Below are positions 1 to 11,578 of a stretch of 52,188 bases of DNA, one piece after another. This DNA comes from Heterotrichella gracilis. Taxonomy: Eukaryota > Sar > Xanthophyceae > Tribonematales > Xanthonemataceae. The translations under genes and the position numbers were made by a program. The stretch's first letter is position 1; each line of letters begins with the position of its first letter. A model generated the notes under the pieces. That model did no database searches, was not told where the DNA came from, and saw nothing but the letters and a program-made list of their open reading frames with translations. The stretch is from contig JAULBX010026097.1 in assembly GCA_032358255.1 (NCBI GenBank), forward strand, positions 1 to 52,188, read 5' to 3'.

Positions 1-448
1 TCTGCCAGGACTTGAACAGGTTTTTAAGTTGTGACAAGCTTTAACAAACAGCTGTGCAAATATCATTCCATGTTTCTCATTCCATGTTTCTTACCCGCCT
101 GGGCGATTGGCGTGTGAAGGTGAAAGGTGGGTTGGTTCCTAAACACCAAAGCTAACTCGACATACTCGCGGAAAACCGACAGGTTGCCAGCATATGCCAG
201 CATGAGCAATATGCAGCATGTGTGCACCCACCAGGTTCTTGAGCTCAAAACGAGGTTCACCTGGCACACTGACCCGCACACATAACAAGGGGCTCAGCGC
301 TGTATTCATGGAGATGGTGCTCAACTAGTTGGGCTGGTACCACCCGCCTTCCCAGGTCTCAAGGAGCTGTTCACACCTTCACCAAGTTGTTCACTTAACA
401 CGGGCTGGGCCTGAGAGCTGGGCCCTTGAGCGTGGTGTGTCCTGGGGC
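1..448. other. Window start, no supported gene
   Basis: I see no convincing exon here. The frame of the downstream coiled-coil gene stays open back to about 329 without an ATG. A possible splice acceptor at about 354 means an upstream exon of that gene cannot be excluded. Confidence 0.4.
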
Positions 449-1963
449 ATGGCGAGCCTTGCGCAGCGCCGGCTGGAGCTGCGTCAGCAAGCCCGCACCC
501 TGGAGCAGCAGTTCCTGCACACGGAGCAGCAGATGCCCGCACTGGTGGAGGCGGTCAGGCTCGACCTGCGCCAACTGGTGCTAGCCGACTTCAAGGAGAT
601 GCGCGCGCTAGCTGGCGGTGACCCAAATGCCTGGCTCCCAGAGGCTCAGGTTGGGTTTCTTAGTTAGTTAGTTGCATCCCAGCAACACAGCCAGATTAGC
701 AGTCAGTCGTGCACATGCGGCGCCAAGCAGTTCTTGGCTAGAGCTGGTCCTAGAGCGCCCCTAGAGGCTCAGGTGGGTGCGTATATATAGTGCATACCCA
801 TGTGGTCCAGCTAGTCCAGCCAGGGTTGCATGTGTGGGTGGGACTCCCGAGTCCAAACACGTGTCCTGCCATTCGTTCCAATGTTGGCAAACGGTGACCA
901 ACCGTTCGTGCTAGCACGTGGACTCTCGTGGTATCATTTCACACAGAAGTGGTTGGAAAAGGCAAGTACAGCTGCTCAAACCCCTGACCTCTTGGACAAA
1001 CCCTCGAGCTAAACCCAGTCGCCATGCCCCCGACCTTGCACCAAAGCAAGCCCATAAGTAAGTAAGTAAGTATTTGCTTTCCAGCTTCGAAGCCAGGTTA
1101 GCATGTCTGGGTATCATACAGCATATGCCTCACCCCAGTCCTAGAGCCAAGCTTAACTGACACTCTTTCGAGTGTGGCAGATGGTGGCCAACCAGTCGTG
1201 CCGCTTACCGCACTTTCGCCAAAGCAAGCCCATATATGCCCCCAAACTTCATAAACGGCAAGGCAACGGGTAAAAGTACAATCCTTGCAAGGGGTACTAA
1301 ATCACATCCCAATTGGTTTCCAGGTGGCGGAGCGCAGAGTGCAGTGGAATGCCATCCTCCAGCAGCGAGTGGATGAGCTGCACGCGCCGCAGTGGAAGGT
1401 GGTGCGGCAGCTGGTGGGGGTGCGCAGGCAGTTGAGGGAGCTGGACAAGCTGCTGGGACCTGCACAACCAGGTTGGGATGATAGTATAAAAATAACATAT
1501 AAATGTGATAAAGAAATAAGTGGGTCGGGGTAAAATGACTGAATAAGTCCAATGCATGGGTCACCAGGGTGCGTGGCTTTAACTGCTGAGACTCAATCCT
1601 GTCACCACATGGCAGGTGGTGCAAAATCCTATGTGGTTGTGCATGGTACCCGGGACCCTCTTCTTTGTCCCTTTGTTTGCAACAACTGTCTCACCTTGGG
1701 TACCCAAACTGCCTTGCCTTGAAACCTTTTCCAATTACGTGCGACTAACAAGTGGCTGTATCCCCTGCCTCTCCACAGCAAGCATGGGCAACATGCCTTC
1801 TTCACATGGCAAGCCTCCCGAGGCTCCTTCACATGGCATGCTGGATGAGTGGGGCCCTTCTCCGTCCAATGCACAAGGGGTGGGGTCCTGCCTGTGGCCC
1901 TTCTGGGGGTTGTGGGGCAGCAGCTATGGACCCACAGTCAACTTGAGCAAGAAGGAGTGCTGA
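449..1963 (+). CDS. Small coiled-coil protein, tentative three-exon model
   Basis: Proposed exons are 449-649, 1324-1471 and 1779-1963, giving about 177 aa. Exons 1 and 2 are rich in Leu, Gln, Arg and Glu with heptad-like spacing (for example RRLELRQQARTLEQQFLHTE and VGVRRQLRELDKLLGP), which predicts long amphipathic helices or a coiled coil. The junctions are CAG|GTTGGG with an acceptor after TTTCCAG, phase 0, then CCAG|GTTGGG, phase 1. The last exon follows a good pyrimidine tract and keeps phase to a TGA, but it is Gly/Ser/Trp-rich and is the weakest part. I recognise no family. The start is the first ATG in the open frame; an upstream exon remains possible. Intron 1 holds a copy of the end of exon 1 with its donor (758-779). 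Confidence 0.45.
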
Positions 1964-3276
1964 CTCATCTTATGCCCGCCAGCTGGCAGTGTGCACAGGC
2001 AAAGAATCCCTGGTGTCTACACAGTGTGAGTCTCGAGTAGGGGAGGAGGTGCCAGTTCGTCAAATACCGCTTGGACCAAAGCAAGGGCACATGGAGCCCA
2101 CGCCCAAGCCATGATCAGTGACCAGGTTGCTATAGGCAGAAGTATTCCTGACCATGCTCCAGGGCGGCCCTACAGTAGGAGCACCCACCCGTATTTGAGA
2201 TGGCGGTGTGCAATCCTTTGCGCCATGAGATATATATGCGCGATGGACCGGCAGTGGTCAAGGCTGTATCATACGTTAGGTGGGGAGAGTTGGAGGCAGG
2301 TGTGGTCCCTAGGCCCATTGCGTACAACCCCAGCATGATGGCCTCGCCGTTGAGGGTTTAATTTAGTAATGTTGCTATGTTTTATACTTTCTGCTTTCTT
2401 TCACAAGCAGCATTTCAGTCGCTATTTGTCATCCACAAGCGGCGTTTTCAGTAGCTATTTTTTTCTTTTCAAGGGGCATTTTCATTTGACAACGCCTGTT
2501 GTGTGTCTACCCATTCTAGACGCATGGGTCGGCCCCATGGCATGCTAATAAGTGTTCACTTCTTGCAGTGACAGCCCAAGAATAATTTATGCAAAAGTTG
2601 GTGAAAGAAAAGAAGACACCTGTGTAGCGAAGCCCATTCTTGACATGTAGCTAAGCTTAGGAAGCCTTCCTTATCCTGGTGTTCCTTCCATGTTTTATAC
2701 TATAAACCATACTATAAACCATTTAACCTGTAAACCTATTAGGAGCGGGATGATACCATGAGGTGGTGTTTGATTGTGAAAATTTGCTATAGCTTCGCAG
2801 TATACGTTTGTGATCAGCCTGAGGCAACCTCTGAGGTTGCTGCAACCTGTTGGCATTGAGATCCACAGAGGGCCAATGAAGGTGTTATTTTGTGAAATAA
2901 TGATGAATTACACTCATCCTTACTGCCAGCTATCAGCAAGCCACTTGAGTGCTGGCAGATGAGGTGGACAGTGTGAACTGCCATTGGCTGAGACAGGTCT
3001 GCAAGTCCAGTCCTGTAAACCCTATCAATGGCGTGGCACGGCGCCCTGCAACCCAATCACCGCCGGTGCGCACCAAGGCATTACTGCCCCGGTTTCCTTG
3101 CCCCACCCCTGTAGCTCGCCAGCCTTTTCATTATCCCCGGCACAGCGCGCATCCCTGCCGCGGCAGCCGCAGTCAACCCCATCCCCATTCCCTGGTGCTG
3201 CATCCCCATCCCCTGCGGATGCATCCCCATACCCTGCTGATGCATTCCCATTCCTTGCTGCTGCATCCCCGAATGA
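1964..3276. other. Convergent intergenic region
   Basis: Lies between the 3' ends of the coiled-coil gene and the minus-strand HAP2 gene. It is AT-richer from about 2340 to 2990. A TGTAA element, the usual chlorophyte poly(A) signal, occurs on the minus strand at 2908-2912 and could serve the HAP2 gene. No coding sequence is supported. The phrase accaaagcaag recurs near 1039, 1213 and 2072, suggesting an old dispersed repeat. Confidence 0.4.
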
Positions 3277-6200
3277 TCATTTCCCATTCCTCGCTGGCCC
3301 ATTTGCATCCCAGGATTGTTCCCAGCCCCATGGGGGGACCCTGGTTGCATCCCCGGGTGGTACCCACCCATCCCCATTTGCTGCTGCATCCCCATTTGCA
3401 TCTCCTGCTGCCCCCATTGCTGACCCATCGGCATGCCCATCGCATTTCCTCCCTTGTGGCGCCCCACTCTGCCCACCCCACTGTACAGACATCCCACCAC
3501 CACCACCACCACCACCACCACCACTGGGGTGTTGGGGACCATACGACGCAGGGATGCCCGAGGGGGGGAAACCACCACCACCAAAACCATTGGGACTCCC
3601 TCCACCCCCCATCCCCATCCCCATCCCCATCTGCTGCTGGGATGGCGGCTGCGGTGGCGACCCCGAGAAATCGCTGTACATGGGGTTGTTGGCAAATTCC
3701 TGGGATGCAAACCAGCGCTTGACCATGGAGGGGCGCTGGCGGGCGCCCTGGTTTGGCGCGATGAATGGGGCCTTCTCAAGCTGGGTTTGGCCTGGGGCAG
3801 AGGAGGACATTTATTCTCCTCTAGATATATTACCACCAGTACATATTTAAATAGAATTTCTTTAAGCCGTTTAAAGCCGAGGTGAATTCAAAGTGTTTGC
3901 CTCAAAAACATCACGACATGGGGTAATTTGCACATTTTTGTGAAGCCAGCATGCGCATCCAAAGTGCGCACCCTGCCCTGTGCTTGCCTCATGAGTCATG
4001 CCCCCCCATGCCCCCTTTCCTACTCAGGGCCATGGCTAGCGCCTTATCCCCCAAGGAATGCATGCACACCCACCCACCCTCACTTAACAGACGCGCACCT
4101 TGCGACATGCTGGGACCCTGTTCAGTCATGGCATGGTCTCCGGCACCTCGCTCCTTCCTGCTCAGTGCCCTAGCCAGCGCCTTTCCCCCGTTGTTGTCCA
4201 TGGTTTTCCAGCAGCAGGCCATGCACTTGAACAGCCAGCCGCCTGCGATTGCCTTGACAAGCACGATGCCTGCATATGGGTTAGAATTAGTGTTTAGGTT
4301 TGCGGGGTAAAATGCAGCTTGTCTTGTCCCTGATTGCCTTGATTACCACGATGCCTACACATGGTTTAGGGTTTAGCATTATATGCAGCTTGTTTTGCTC
4401 CTGGTCGCCTTGACCAGCACAATGCCTGCACAGGGCGATTGGTACGTAAGTGGTAGGGTATGTACCGCCATGTACTTGTGGCTCATGATGCACCACACAT
4501 TTCTCCATAATATCTTGCACTTGGCGGTGCACGTAGTGGCGCAGCCACGAAGAGGCTTATCACTAGAATGACTTGAGAATAACGTGTGTACACTCCGAAC
4601 CCTACACCCTACACCCTACACCCTTGCACGCACCTGCCAGCACCACCACCACCAGCGTGACCGCAGCCGATATGACCATGTCCCAGCATTTGTGGCTCAC
4701 GATGCACCACACAGTTGTCCATAGAGATTGCACATGGCAGTGCACTCCCCCGGTGCAGCAAAAAGAGGCTTGTCACAAGCGAGGTTAATTGTACACTCTT
4801 AACCCAAAACCGCAGACCCTAGACCCTTGCGCGCACCTGCCAGCACCACCACCACCAGGGTGACTGCGGCCGATATGACCATGTCCCAGCACTTGTGGCT
4901 CACAATGCACCACACGTTGGTGATGGACTTGCAGTTGGCGCTGCACTCAGCCTTGCGCCAGGAGGAGGGCTTCCACCAGGGGAGGGTGACGTTGGCGGCG
5001 GGGGGTGCCGGGGGGGAGGCGGTGTTGTTGCTGTTGGTGGTGCGGTTGTCGTACACCAGGGCGCTGGCAGAGAAGGGGACGGTGAGCTGCGCCTGGGTGG
5101 CACCCTACACAAGGGTTTCGGGGGTCAGGAATGGATTGTCATGGTGGTGGCGGAACCCTGAACCTCAAAATCCTAAAACCTTGACTACAAAGCCCCATGT
5201 AGCGTCCTACACCACCAGCTTGCAGGTGGCATATAAGGTTTAGGGTTTAGGGTACGTTGCACAGCCGCACCGTTGCGTCCTGCACCACCAGCTTGCATGT
5301 GTTGTTTGCTGCTGAGTCGCTCGTCAAATAAATGTCAAATACCAGGGACAGGGTGCGGGCCCTGGGGATGCTGACGGACTGCTCGGTGGGGGGCAGCACA
5401 CCGGGGGAGCAGGCGGTGACCTGCGGGGGTGGGGCAAATGTGGGTCTAATGTGGGGTACTTGGGGGTGTAGATGTGCCTGGATGTGAAGCAGCCTGGTTA
5501 CAGGAGAGGTTTGGGTGGGTATGGAGGGGACCAATTGGAGCTGCAGGCAGAGCATGCGCCAAGAAAACAGACAGACAAGGGGTAGTGGAATGCTGTAAGG
5601 TCTGGGCCCGATTCTTCACAGCCCCCAATAGCTCCCCACATATGCATGAGACAACGTGCACCACCGCACACATACCCCTTTCCACCTTCCATTGTCACTC
5701 ACCGACACTGTGTATGTTGCATCCAGCGTGCCTATGTTCTGCACTTGAGCCTGCAGGTACCCCCTGTCCCGCAGCGCCTCGACACTCCCGCAGCTCACGT
5801 TGGCGTACTGGCACACCTGAATGAAAGGGGGGTGATGATCAGGGTTTAGGGTTTAGGGTTTGGGTTTGAGGGTTTCAGCGGCTAGCTGACATGGATGTAC
5901 AAGAGGTGCAGGTGGGTGTTCATGTGTGTAGAGTCACATGCATGCCTACTGCAAGTGCATGACCAGACCCCAACCCCGAACCTCAATCCCCACAACCCAC
6001 CCTACCTAAAACCCCAAACCCCTAAACCCGGAACCCTAACCCTGTAACCCAATCGCCCCACCTGCGCCTGCAGTATCCTCACTGGCGCCGTGTTGACCAC
6101 GTATCTCATGGAGTCAGCCGCCACCTCCAGGCTCACCACGCTGGTCATCACCTGGGACAGGGGCAGGGCGAGGTACAGCCCGCTGCCGCTCTTGTACACC

Positions 6201-9200
6201 TGGGAGGTGGGAGGGTGGGGGATGGGTGGGTAAGGGGAGGGTATAGAGATGTGAGGCAAGGTACAGGCCGCTGCCGCTCTTGTACACCTGCGGGGTGGAG
6301 GGTGAGTGTGTGGGGGGGTGGTGGGGGTGCAGAAGGGCAGGGAGAGGTACAGGCCGCTGTCGCTCTTGTACACAAGAGAGAGGTGGTGAGGGTGTTGTTT
6401 TGCTGCAGAGGAATGCATTATTTCACACACCAAAAAACATGTGTGAAATAATGCATTCCTCTGCAGCATTTGCGCTGCATTGCACCGTTTACCCACCCCC
6501 CCAACTCTCACCGTCACCACCGCCGGCCCCACCTGGGTTTTCGCCAGCCCAGCCACCCCCCCCACAAAACCCTCCAGTAGGTACATGGGCGTCAGCCCAG
6601 CCGCGCTCCGGTTCACATCCGCGGCGTAAAAATCCAAAAGCTGCTGCTTCAGGCAATCCCCGGGTTGCTGCGCGCACCCGTTGGGCTGCGTGCGAAAAGC
6701 CTGGTACCCCACCCCAATCTTGTTGCATTCAAGTCCTGACTCTGAGACCAGCATGTTGTCCATGAGCATCCATTGGGCTAGGTTGGAGGAGACGAGCTGG
6801 TCCAGACGCATGGCTGTGGAGGGGAGAGGGGGTGACTGTATGAGAAACCGGATGGCAAGGGTGTGAGGGTTGCGGGGGTTTGGCGTGTCTCGGCCCATGG
6901 AGAAGACAAAGGTACCAAAGATGTATTAAATAAGTATTAATTCTGATATAATTCTGAAAGCCAAATGAACTCGGTCTCTTTTCAACGTAAACCCGTGCAT
7001 CAATATAAATTAGGTAGGAGGAGAGCTGGTGGAGGCACATGGCTGTGTGTAGGGGAATTTGGGGAAGGGGATGAGGTAAGGCGGAGGGCGCATCACAAAA
7101 TGGTACAAGCAATGCCAGGATAGGGACGGGTGGCGCATGCTTGTGCAAGGCTGATTGCTGGTCTGGCTTTGTTGCCGGTACGCTTGTAATAACAATAACA
7201 ATAATAATAAGGCGGAGGGCGCATGGCCGATCTGGGGGAGGGCCATCACCACAGCATGGACTTGCTTATATTGTTTGACCTTATTCTTTGGCTGTGGTAT
7301 TGCACATAAATCCATCTTACACACCCGCAGTGGTAGGGTTGACATACTCCAGCAGAACCTCAAGTCGCGTGGGATCAATAAGTGGTTCAAACAGCGCCAG
7401 GAAAGAGCTGCGTGGCGCCGCATTTGCAAGATCTTCCCAAGGTTGACCGACTGCTAATCTGGCTGTATTGCGAGAATGCATGTAAATAACTAACTGACTA
7501 ACACACCCGCAGACCTCATGACTGTTACCACCCCGCCACTTGATAGGCATAGCATGGCCTTGATAGCAGTTAAATGGTAGGAAGTTGACAATGGCCAAAT
7601 ATATAGCTAAGCATTTGCCATAAGTATAAATTCAAAAACTGGTAGATGCTGCCAAACCCAGGCCTGGCATAGATGGCGATTGCCAAAACTGGAATTGGCA
7701 ATCAATCGGACAGGTTTGGTAGGTGTTGGGAGCATTTTGGGTGCTAGGACAGGTTTGGTAACTTGCAAGCTCAGTTTGGCAAGTGGATCGGACAGGTTTG
7801 GCAACTTGGACAGGATTGGTAACTTTCCAGGTCATGAGCTTTGGCAGGTGGCTCGGACAGTTTTGGCAACTTGCCAGGTCAGTTTGGCAGGCGGATCGGA
7901 CAGGTTTGGTAGGTGCTGGGAACAGTTTGGTTGCCAGACAGTTTGGTGAGTTGCCAGGTCAGCTTTGGCAGATGATTTGGACAGGTTTGGTAACTCTCCA
8001 GGTCATGAGCTTTGGCAGGTGGCTTGGACAGGTTTGGTAACTTGCCAAGTCAGTTTGGCAGATGATTTGGACAGGTTTGAAAAGTTGCCAGATCAGTTTG
8101 GCAGGTGGTTTGGACAGGTTTGGTAACTTGCTAGGTTTTGTCCAAACCCTTGGGGGTTTAGCTAGCCGACAAACCCTCAAAGGACCCCATAAAACCCAAA
8201 CAACTCCACTGCAACATGTACATCAATGACAACCCGGCAAAAATGGAAACTAGTTTTTAGTGAATTTCCATTTATTGTTTGTCTGCCCCCACCTGGGTCT
8301 GGCCTGGGTGTGAAGAGCATCTTACGGGGTCTCGGCTGAACCCTAACAAACCCTATTGCGCGCAGGGTTATTCGGGGTTCACAGCGCGTTTCCAACCTGG
8401 GTCCGGCCTGGGTATGAACAGCATCTTGTTTGTGAGGTCCCTGATTGCTGTGTAGGACACAAAGTCGCCCTGCAGTTGCGCAAGGAGCAGGCCTGACTGG
8501 CTGAGGGCGCTCGACTTGGAGGGCGTCAGCAGCAGCTCCTCAACGGCGGTGCCTGAAAAACAAAATGATGAAATATATTTAATACGAAATAATGATTATA
8601 ACATACTTTTGGACTTGGCGGGGGTCAGCAGCAGCTCCTCAACGGTGGTGCCTGGAAATGAAATGAATAAGTGACAGAAATACAGGGTAGTAACTAGTTA
8701 TCAGGGGACAAAATTAAATATGTGGATTTCTGTGGGGGTCAACCTCCTTCACAGTGGTTGTGCCTGCAAATAAACTAATGCAGGTGACCATTTGACTGTA
8801 CTGCTGAGTGGTATGCAACCAAATTTCAAAGGCTGGGTCCCCACCTGCAAATGTCTGGTTGGTGGTGGCGTTTACCCCCGTGACTGGGGCTGTGAGGAAC
8901 ACCTGGATGCCAAAATCCAGCGTGGCGGGGCCGATGTAGAAACCCTGCAATGAGTGTAAGCATATGCTCGCGTCAGGGCATTTCATGCTCCAGTCTGTCT
9001 GTAGCAGGGTATCTCAGTGCCATGTCAGCGCTGGCATTGGACTGTTCGGCCTCGACCAGTGCATGTGCAGGGAGTCGTGCACGCGTGGTGCTTTACATGC
9101 AGATTATGGATGCTGAAAGCAAATAAATGTTGGGTGTGGCTTATGCATGACGCCGCTCCTTCCTAATCTTAGATTACAGGGGTGGCAAAAAGCTGCTGCT

Positions 9201-11060
9201 TGGGTTCATAACTTTTTTTATTTGCCATTCCTTGCACAGGGTTTCATCTTAGGGTTTGCAAAAGAGTTTCACGCGCACCTCATACCAGGCTGACTGGTTG
9301 TAGCGCATGCACGATGCGGCCCCCTTGCTCTGCCATGGCAGCGTGATTGACCAGAAGCTGCAGCTAGGGTTCCCGCGCATAGTGGAGTCATCCTTCAGAC
9401 CCAGCATGGTCTTGAGGGAATCAAAGTCCTGGCAGTTGCAGCAGAAGCCTTGGCTGTACCTGTTAGGTGGAGGTACGCCAGGATGATGATGATGATTGTA
9501 TTTAGGGTCTAGGATTCTTGGATTTAGGGTTTTATTTAAGCATGGATCTGAGTCAGGGACTGGGGCTTGGAGTCGATCCGTTTCCGTGGAAATGGGCAAT
9601 ACAGGCAAGGCTTGATTAGCCAATGTGGGGCAACCCATATATATGCTAGAAGTGGTGTACATTGGCATATGCTATAATTGGTGTACATGTAAACCCTTGG
9701 GTAGGGTGCCACTTACGGGACAGGCCGTAGGTTGGAGTCCAGCGCCCAGCCACATGTTGCACCGGTGACAGAAGAGGTGTCCGAGTCCTCACAATCCCCA
9801 GACATGATGTTCACCTGCACACACCAAAGTGCACACTGTGTCGGACCAGACTGCAGGGCTGGTGTTGAAAAGGGTTTCACCGCTGCCGGGAGAAGGGGGT
9901 GGAGAAAGCTGTACCCCTAGGGTGTCGGCTAGGGTTTACGGTCTAGGGTTTTGGGCGTTGCAGGAGCGCTGATACGTATCTGACAAGGCAGCGGTGGTGA
10001 AAAGTTGGCCCCTGTTAGGATTTAGGGTTTATATGCTGGCGGGAGCGCTGCATCTGACCAGGGCTGCTGTGCCATTGACTGTTGGTATGACTGCTGGCAG
10101 GAGAGGGTGGAGGCAGCTGGGCGCCTGTTAGTAGGAGTCTAGACTTTGCCATCCTTACCACCGGTGCATCGCAGAGCTCCTGGACCAGAGCACTGTAGCC
10201 AGGTTCCTATCTGACGCCCATCAACCACCAACCACCACAACCTTTCGTTGCCACCCCATGTAAAGTTGTGACTTGCGCTGAATAGTTGTACCACCTGGGC
10301 TGGCAATCTGTCCCACTCTCACCTCATATGGCTTCCCATTATATGACTTTGCATAGGTGAGCGGGTAGATGGCGTACACCGGCGTCTTGCTGATGTTCAC
10401 TGCTATCGGTCTGGGTAAGTCCTTGCAGGTGCAGGAGGGGTCTGTGTTGGCGTTGCACGTGCAGGGGCAGCCCTCTGTGCCTCTGCAAGCAGGGCAGTTT
10501 CAGTGGACATGGGTTACCATACCAGCTGTGGGTTTTTGTTAGGCCTTGCAACAGCAGTTTCAGTTGGCAACGAAGCCAGATGCAGTAGCAGTTGACATAA
10601 GTAGCCAGTTACAGTTGGCATGAGTGACTAATCTGTGATTCCTGTGCCAGGTATCAGGATAGGAGCTGGCTATAATATACAGGCAGCAGCTTACCCGTTG
10701 GCACAAGGCACAGTGAACTGCAGCTGGTCAGTGGAAGCTGCCAGGTTGTTGCGTATGGTGAGGGCAACAACCATCTTCTGGGTGCAGTTGAGCTGAGGAG
10801 TGCCCTGCGATGGTTAAATTTACATCAGAGTAGAAAGAGGGCACTGGCTGTGGGAACACTTTCTCTCTGTTTGGCGATGGTGGGTGGAAAGGTACTAAAA
10901 GCCTTGCACAGCCCAGCAAAAAAGGGTTTGTTTCAAGCTGACTCACCGAGCCATCGTTCACGCATTTCTGGGTTACGCTGGAGGCCAAGATCGCTCCATT
11001 TGCTCCTGTAGCGACTAATAGAGCCGCTACAATCAAGCACAGGAACCCCCAGTGTTCCAT
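3277..11060 (-). CDS. HAP2: HAP2/GCS1 gamete fusogen, paralogue A
   Basis: Predicted 851-aa type I membrane protein that would drive gamete plasma-membrane fusion (HAP2/GCS1 family, class II fusogen fold). Exons in gene order: 11060-10947, 10804-10695, 10482-10323, 9814-9717, 9459-9279, 8944-8845, 8552-8397, 6813-6533, 6199-6062, 5816-5703, 5420-5271, 5104-4837, 4269-4099, 3791-3277; every phase agrees. Visible features: signal peptide at about 1-23; Cys-rich segments such as GCPCTCNANTDPSCTC and FCCNC; the HAP2-GCS1 core at about 335-390 (CNKIGVGYQAF, then CLKQQLLDF and PMYLLEGF); a pre-membrane Cys/Trp cluster (CSANC, WCIVSHKCW) at about 588-607; a transmembrane segment at about 608-632; then a basic Cys-bearing stretch (WLFKCMACCWK) and a Gly/Met/Gln-rich tail. 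The start ATG opens directly onto the signal peptide. The start codon lies 518 bp from that of paralogue B. The tail has a possible frameshift, noted separately. Confidence 0.9.
3495..3524 (-). repeat. GGT microsatellite encoding a poly-Gly run
   Basis: About ten GGT triplets (ACC on the plus strand) inside the last exon of HAP2 paralogue A encode a Gly run in the cytoplasmic tail. This is a likely site of length variation. Confidence 0.9.
3989..4432 (-). repeat. Exon 12 and exon 13 boundary copies in HAP2 A
   Basis: The start of exon 13 (acceptor AG then GCATCGTGCTTGTCAAGGC at 4269) is repeated upstream at about 4331-4358 and 4402-4432, each copy with its own AG. A copy of exon 13 interior sequence (KALARALSRK) lies downstream at about 4019-4055 as KALAMALSRK. 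A partial, decayed copy of exon 12 lies at about 4455-4510. Confidence 0.8.
4627..4720 (-). repeat. Copy of the end of HAP2 A exon 12 with donor site
   Basis: About 90 bp nearly identical to the 3' end of exon 12 (original 4834-4925). It covers the WCIVSHKCW and transmembrane-coding part, followed by the same CAG|GTGCG donor. It lies in the following intron. Confidence 0.85.
5197..5232 (-). repeat. Copy of the end of HAP2 A exon 11
   Basis: Matches the exon 11 terminus at 5265-5300 (TGCAAGCTGGTGGTG...GACGC). The copy carries a stop codon in frame and a decayed donor, and lies in the next intron. Confidence 0.75.
5838..5876. repeat. Telomere-like TTTAGGG tract in intron
   Basis: Three tandem TTTAGGG-type units on the plus strand followed by degenerate units, inside an intron of HAP2 paralogue A. 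Confidence 0.85.
6252..6375 (-). repeat. Two upstream copies of the start of HAP2 A exon 9
   Basis: Copies at about 6252-6293 and 6333-6375 repeat the exon 9 start (GTGTACAAGAGCGGCAGCGG; used copy begins 6199). The first is preceded by CGCAG and could act as an acceptor. The second has lost the AG. Confidence 0.85.
6401..6468. repeat. Perfect 28-bp inverted repeat in HAP2 A intron
   Basis: Arms 6401-6428 and 6441-6468 are exact reverse complements around a 12-base AT-rich loop. They would form a 28-bp hairpin in RNA or DNA. It lies in intron 8 of paralogue A, between exons 8 and 9. No mobile-element ends or target-site duplication are obvious. Confidence 0.95.
7017..7054 (-). repeat. Upstream copy of the start of HAP2 A exon 8
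   Basis: Reads CACAG then CCATGTGCCTCCACCAGCTC on the minus strand, matching the used acceptor and exon start at 6813 (CACAG then CCATGCGTCTGGACCAGCTC). Confidence 0.8.
7187..7210. repeat. AAT/AAC microsatellite
   Basis: Short run of AATAAC and AAT units in the large intron of HAP2 paralogue A. Confidence 0.8.
7690..8135. repeat. About 43-bp minisatellite in HAP2 A intron 7
   Basis: Roughly ten imperfect units built on GGACAGGTTTGGTAACTTGC followed by CAGTTTGGCAGATGATT. It fills much of the 1.58-kb intron between exons 7 and 8. Units vary in length and internal sequence, so it is an old, diverged array. Confidence 0.9.
8290..8323 (-). repeat. Copy of the end of HAP2 A exon 7 with donor
   Basis: Repeats the exon 7 terminus (KMLFIPRPDP; used end 8397) as KMLF-TPRPDP, followed by the same CAG|GTGGG-type donor, in the downstream intron. 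Confidence 0.8.
8611..8767 (-). repeat. Two upstream copies of the start of HAP2 A exon 7
   Basis: Copies at 8611-8655 and 8732-8767 repeat the acceptor AG plus GCACCGCCGTTGAGGAGCTG (used copy starts 8552). Both keep the AG; the nearer copy keeps the coding sense (EELLLTP). They lie in intron 6, an intron absent from paralogue B. Confidence 0.85.
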
Positions 11061-11578
11061 CTTCTGCCCCGCAGGTCTCAACGACCCTCCAGTGGCATCT
11101 GGTTCCACCCAGCAGTGGCATGCAGTGGCATGCCTACAAATATTCGTGGGCTTGGAAGAAAACTTATACCTAAGCGCGGAAAATTAAGCTGCTCCTGCTT
11201 CAACTGAGATTCTTGAAGTGTATCTTATATGGGCTGGGCTCGCAACGTCCAAGGTTGGCCAATATTGATACCGCTGTGTCCCCACACAGTCCCCTTTACT
11301 ACAGCTCAAAGCGACAACAGGTTGCCTTTTCAGTCGCAACGTTTTTGGGTTTTTTTCAGTGCTTCTCGCCCGTACCCAACCAGTAGGTAGCTTGTATCAA
11401 CCTCGAGCTCGATAGTTTCCATGCATGCGTGCTGCCCTGTGAATGCACGCCCCACTGGGAATATCAGAGCAACTGCCTACCATATCCGTTACCTTACAGC
11501 ACCATAAAATCGCGCGAACCACACTTTTGCAACTGCACAGGGGTGCAATAACCGGTGACACAAGGATGTCGTGACAGA
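11061..11578. promoter_or_regulatory. Shared divergent promoter region of the two HAP2 genes
   Basis: The 518 bp between the opposed start codons must contain both 5' UTRs and promoters. A TATAAG element lies on the minus strand at about 11164-11169, about 105 bp upstream of the paralogue A ATG. No clear TATA box was seen for paralogue B, apart from ATAAAAT near 11503. Shared regulation is an inference from the arrangement. Confidence 0.5.

Noticed and set aside
3808..3810. ATG on the minus strand that would start a separate small gene (MSSSAPGQTQLEK)
   Set aside because: This ATG lies in the pyrimidine tract of a strong acceptor (TCCTCCTCTGCCCCAG) and is preceded in frame by TAA. The exon starting at 3791 joins HAP2 exon 13 in phase 1.
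3081..3850. Several long overlapping open frames on both strands around 3.0-3.9 kb
   Set aside because: They arise from low-complexity GGT/CAT-type repeats. Only the minus-strand frame joins in phase to HAP2 exon 13 through a good acceptor.
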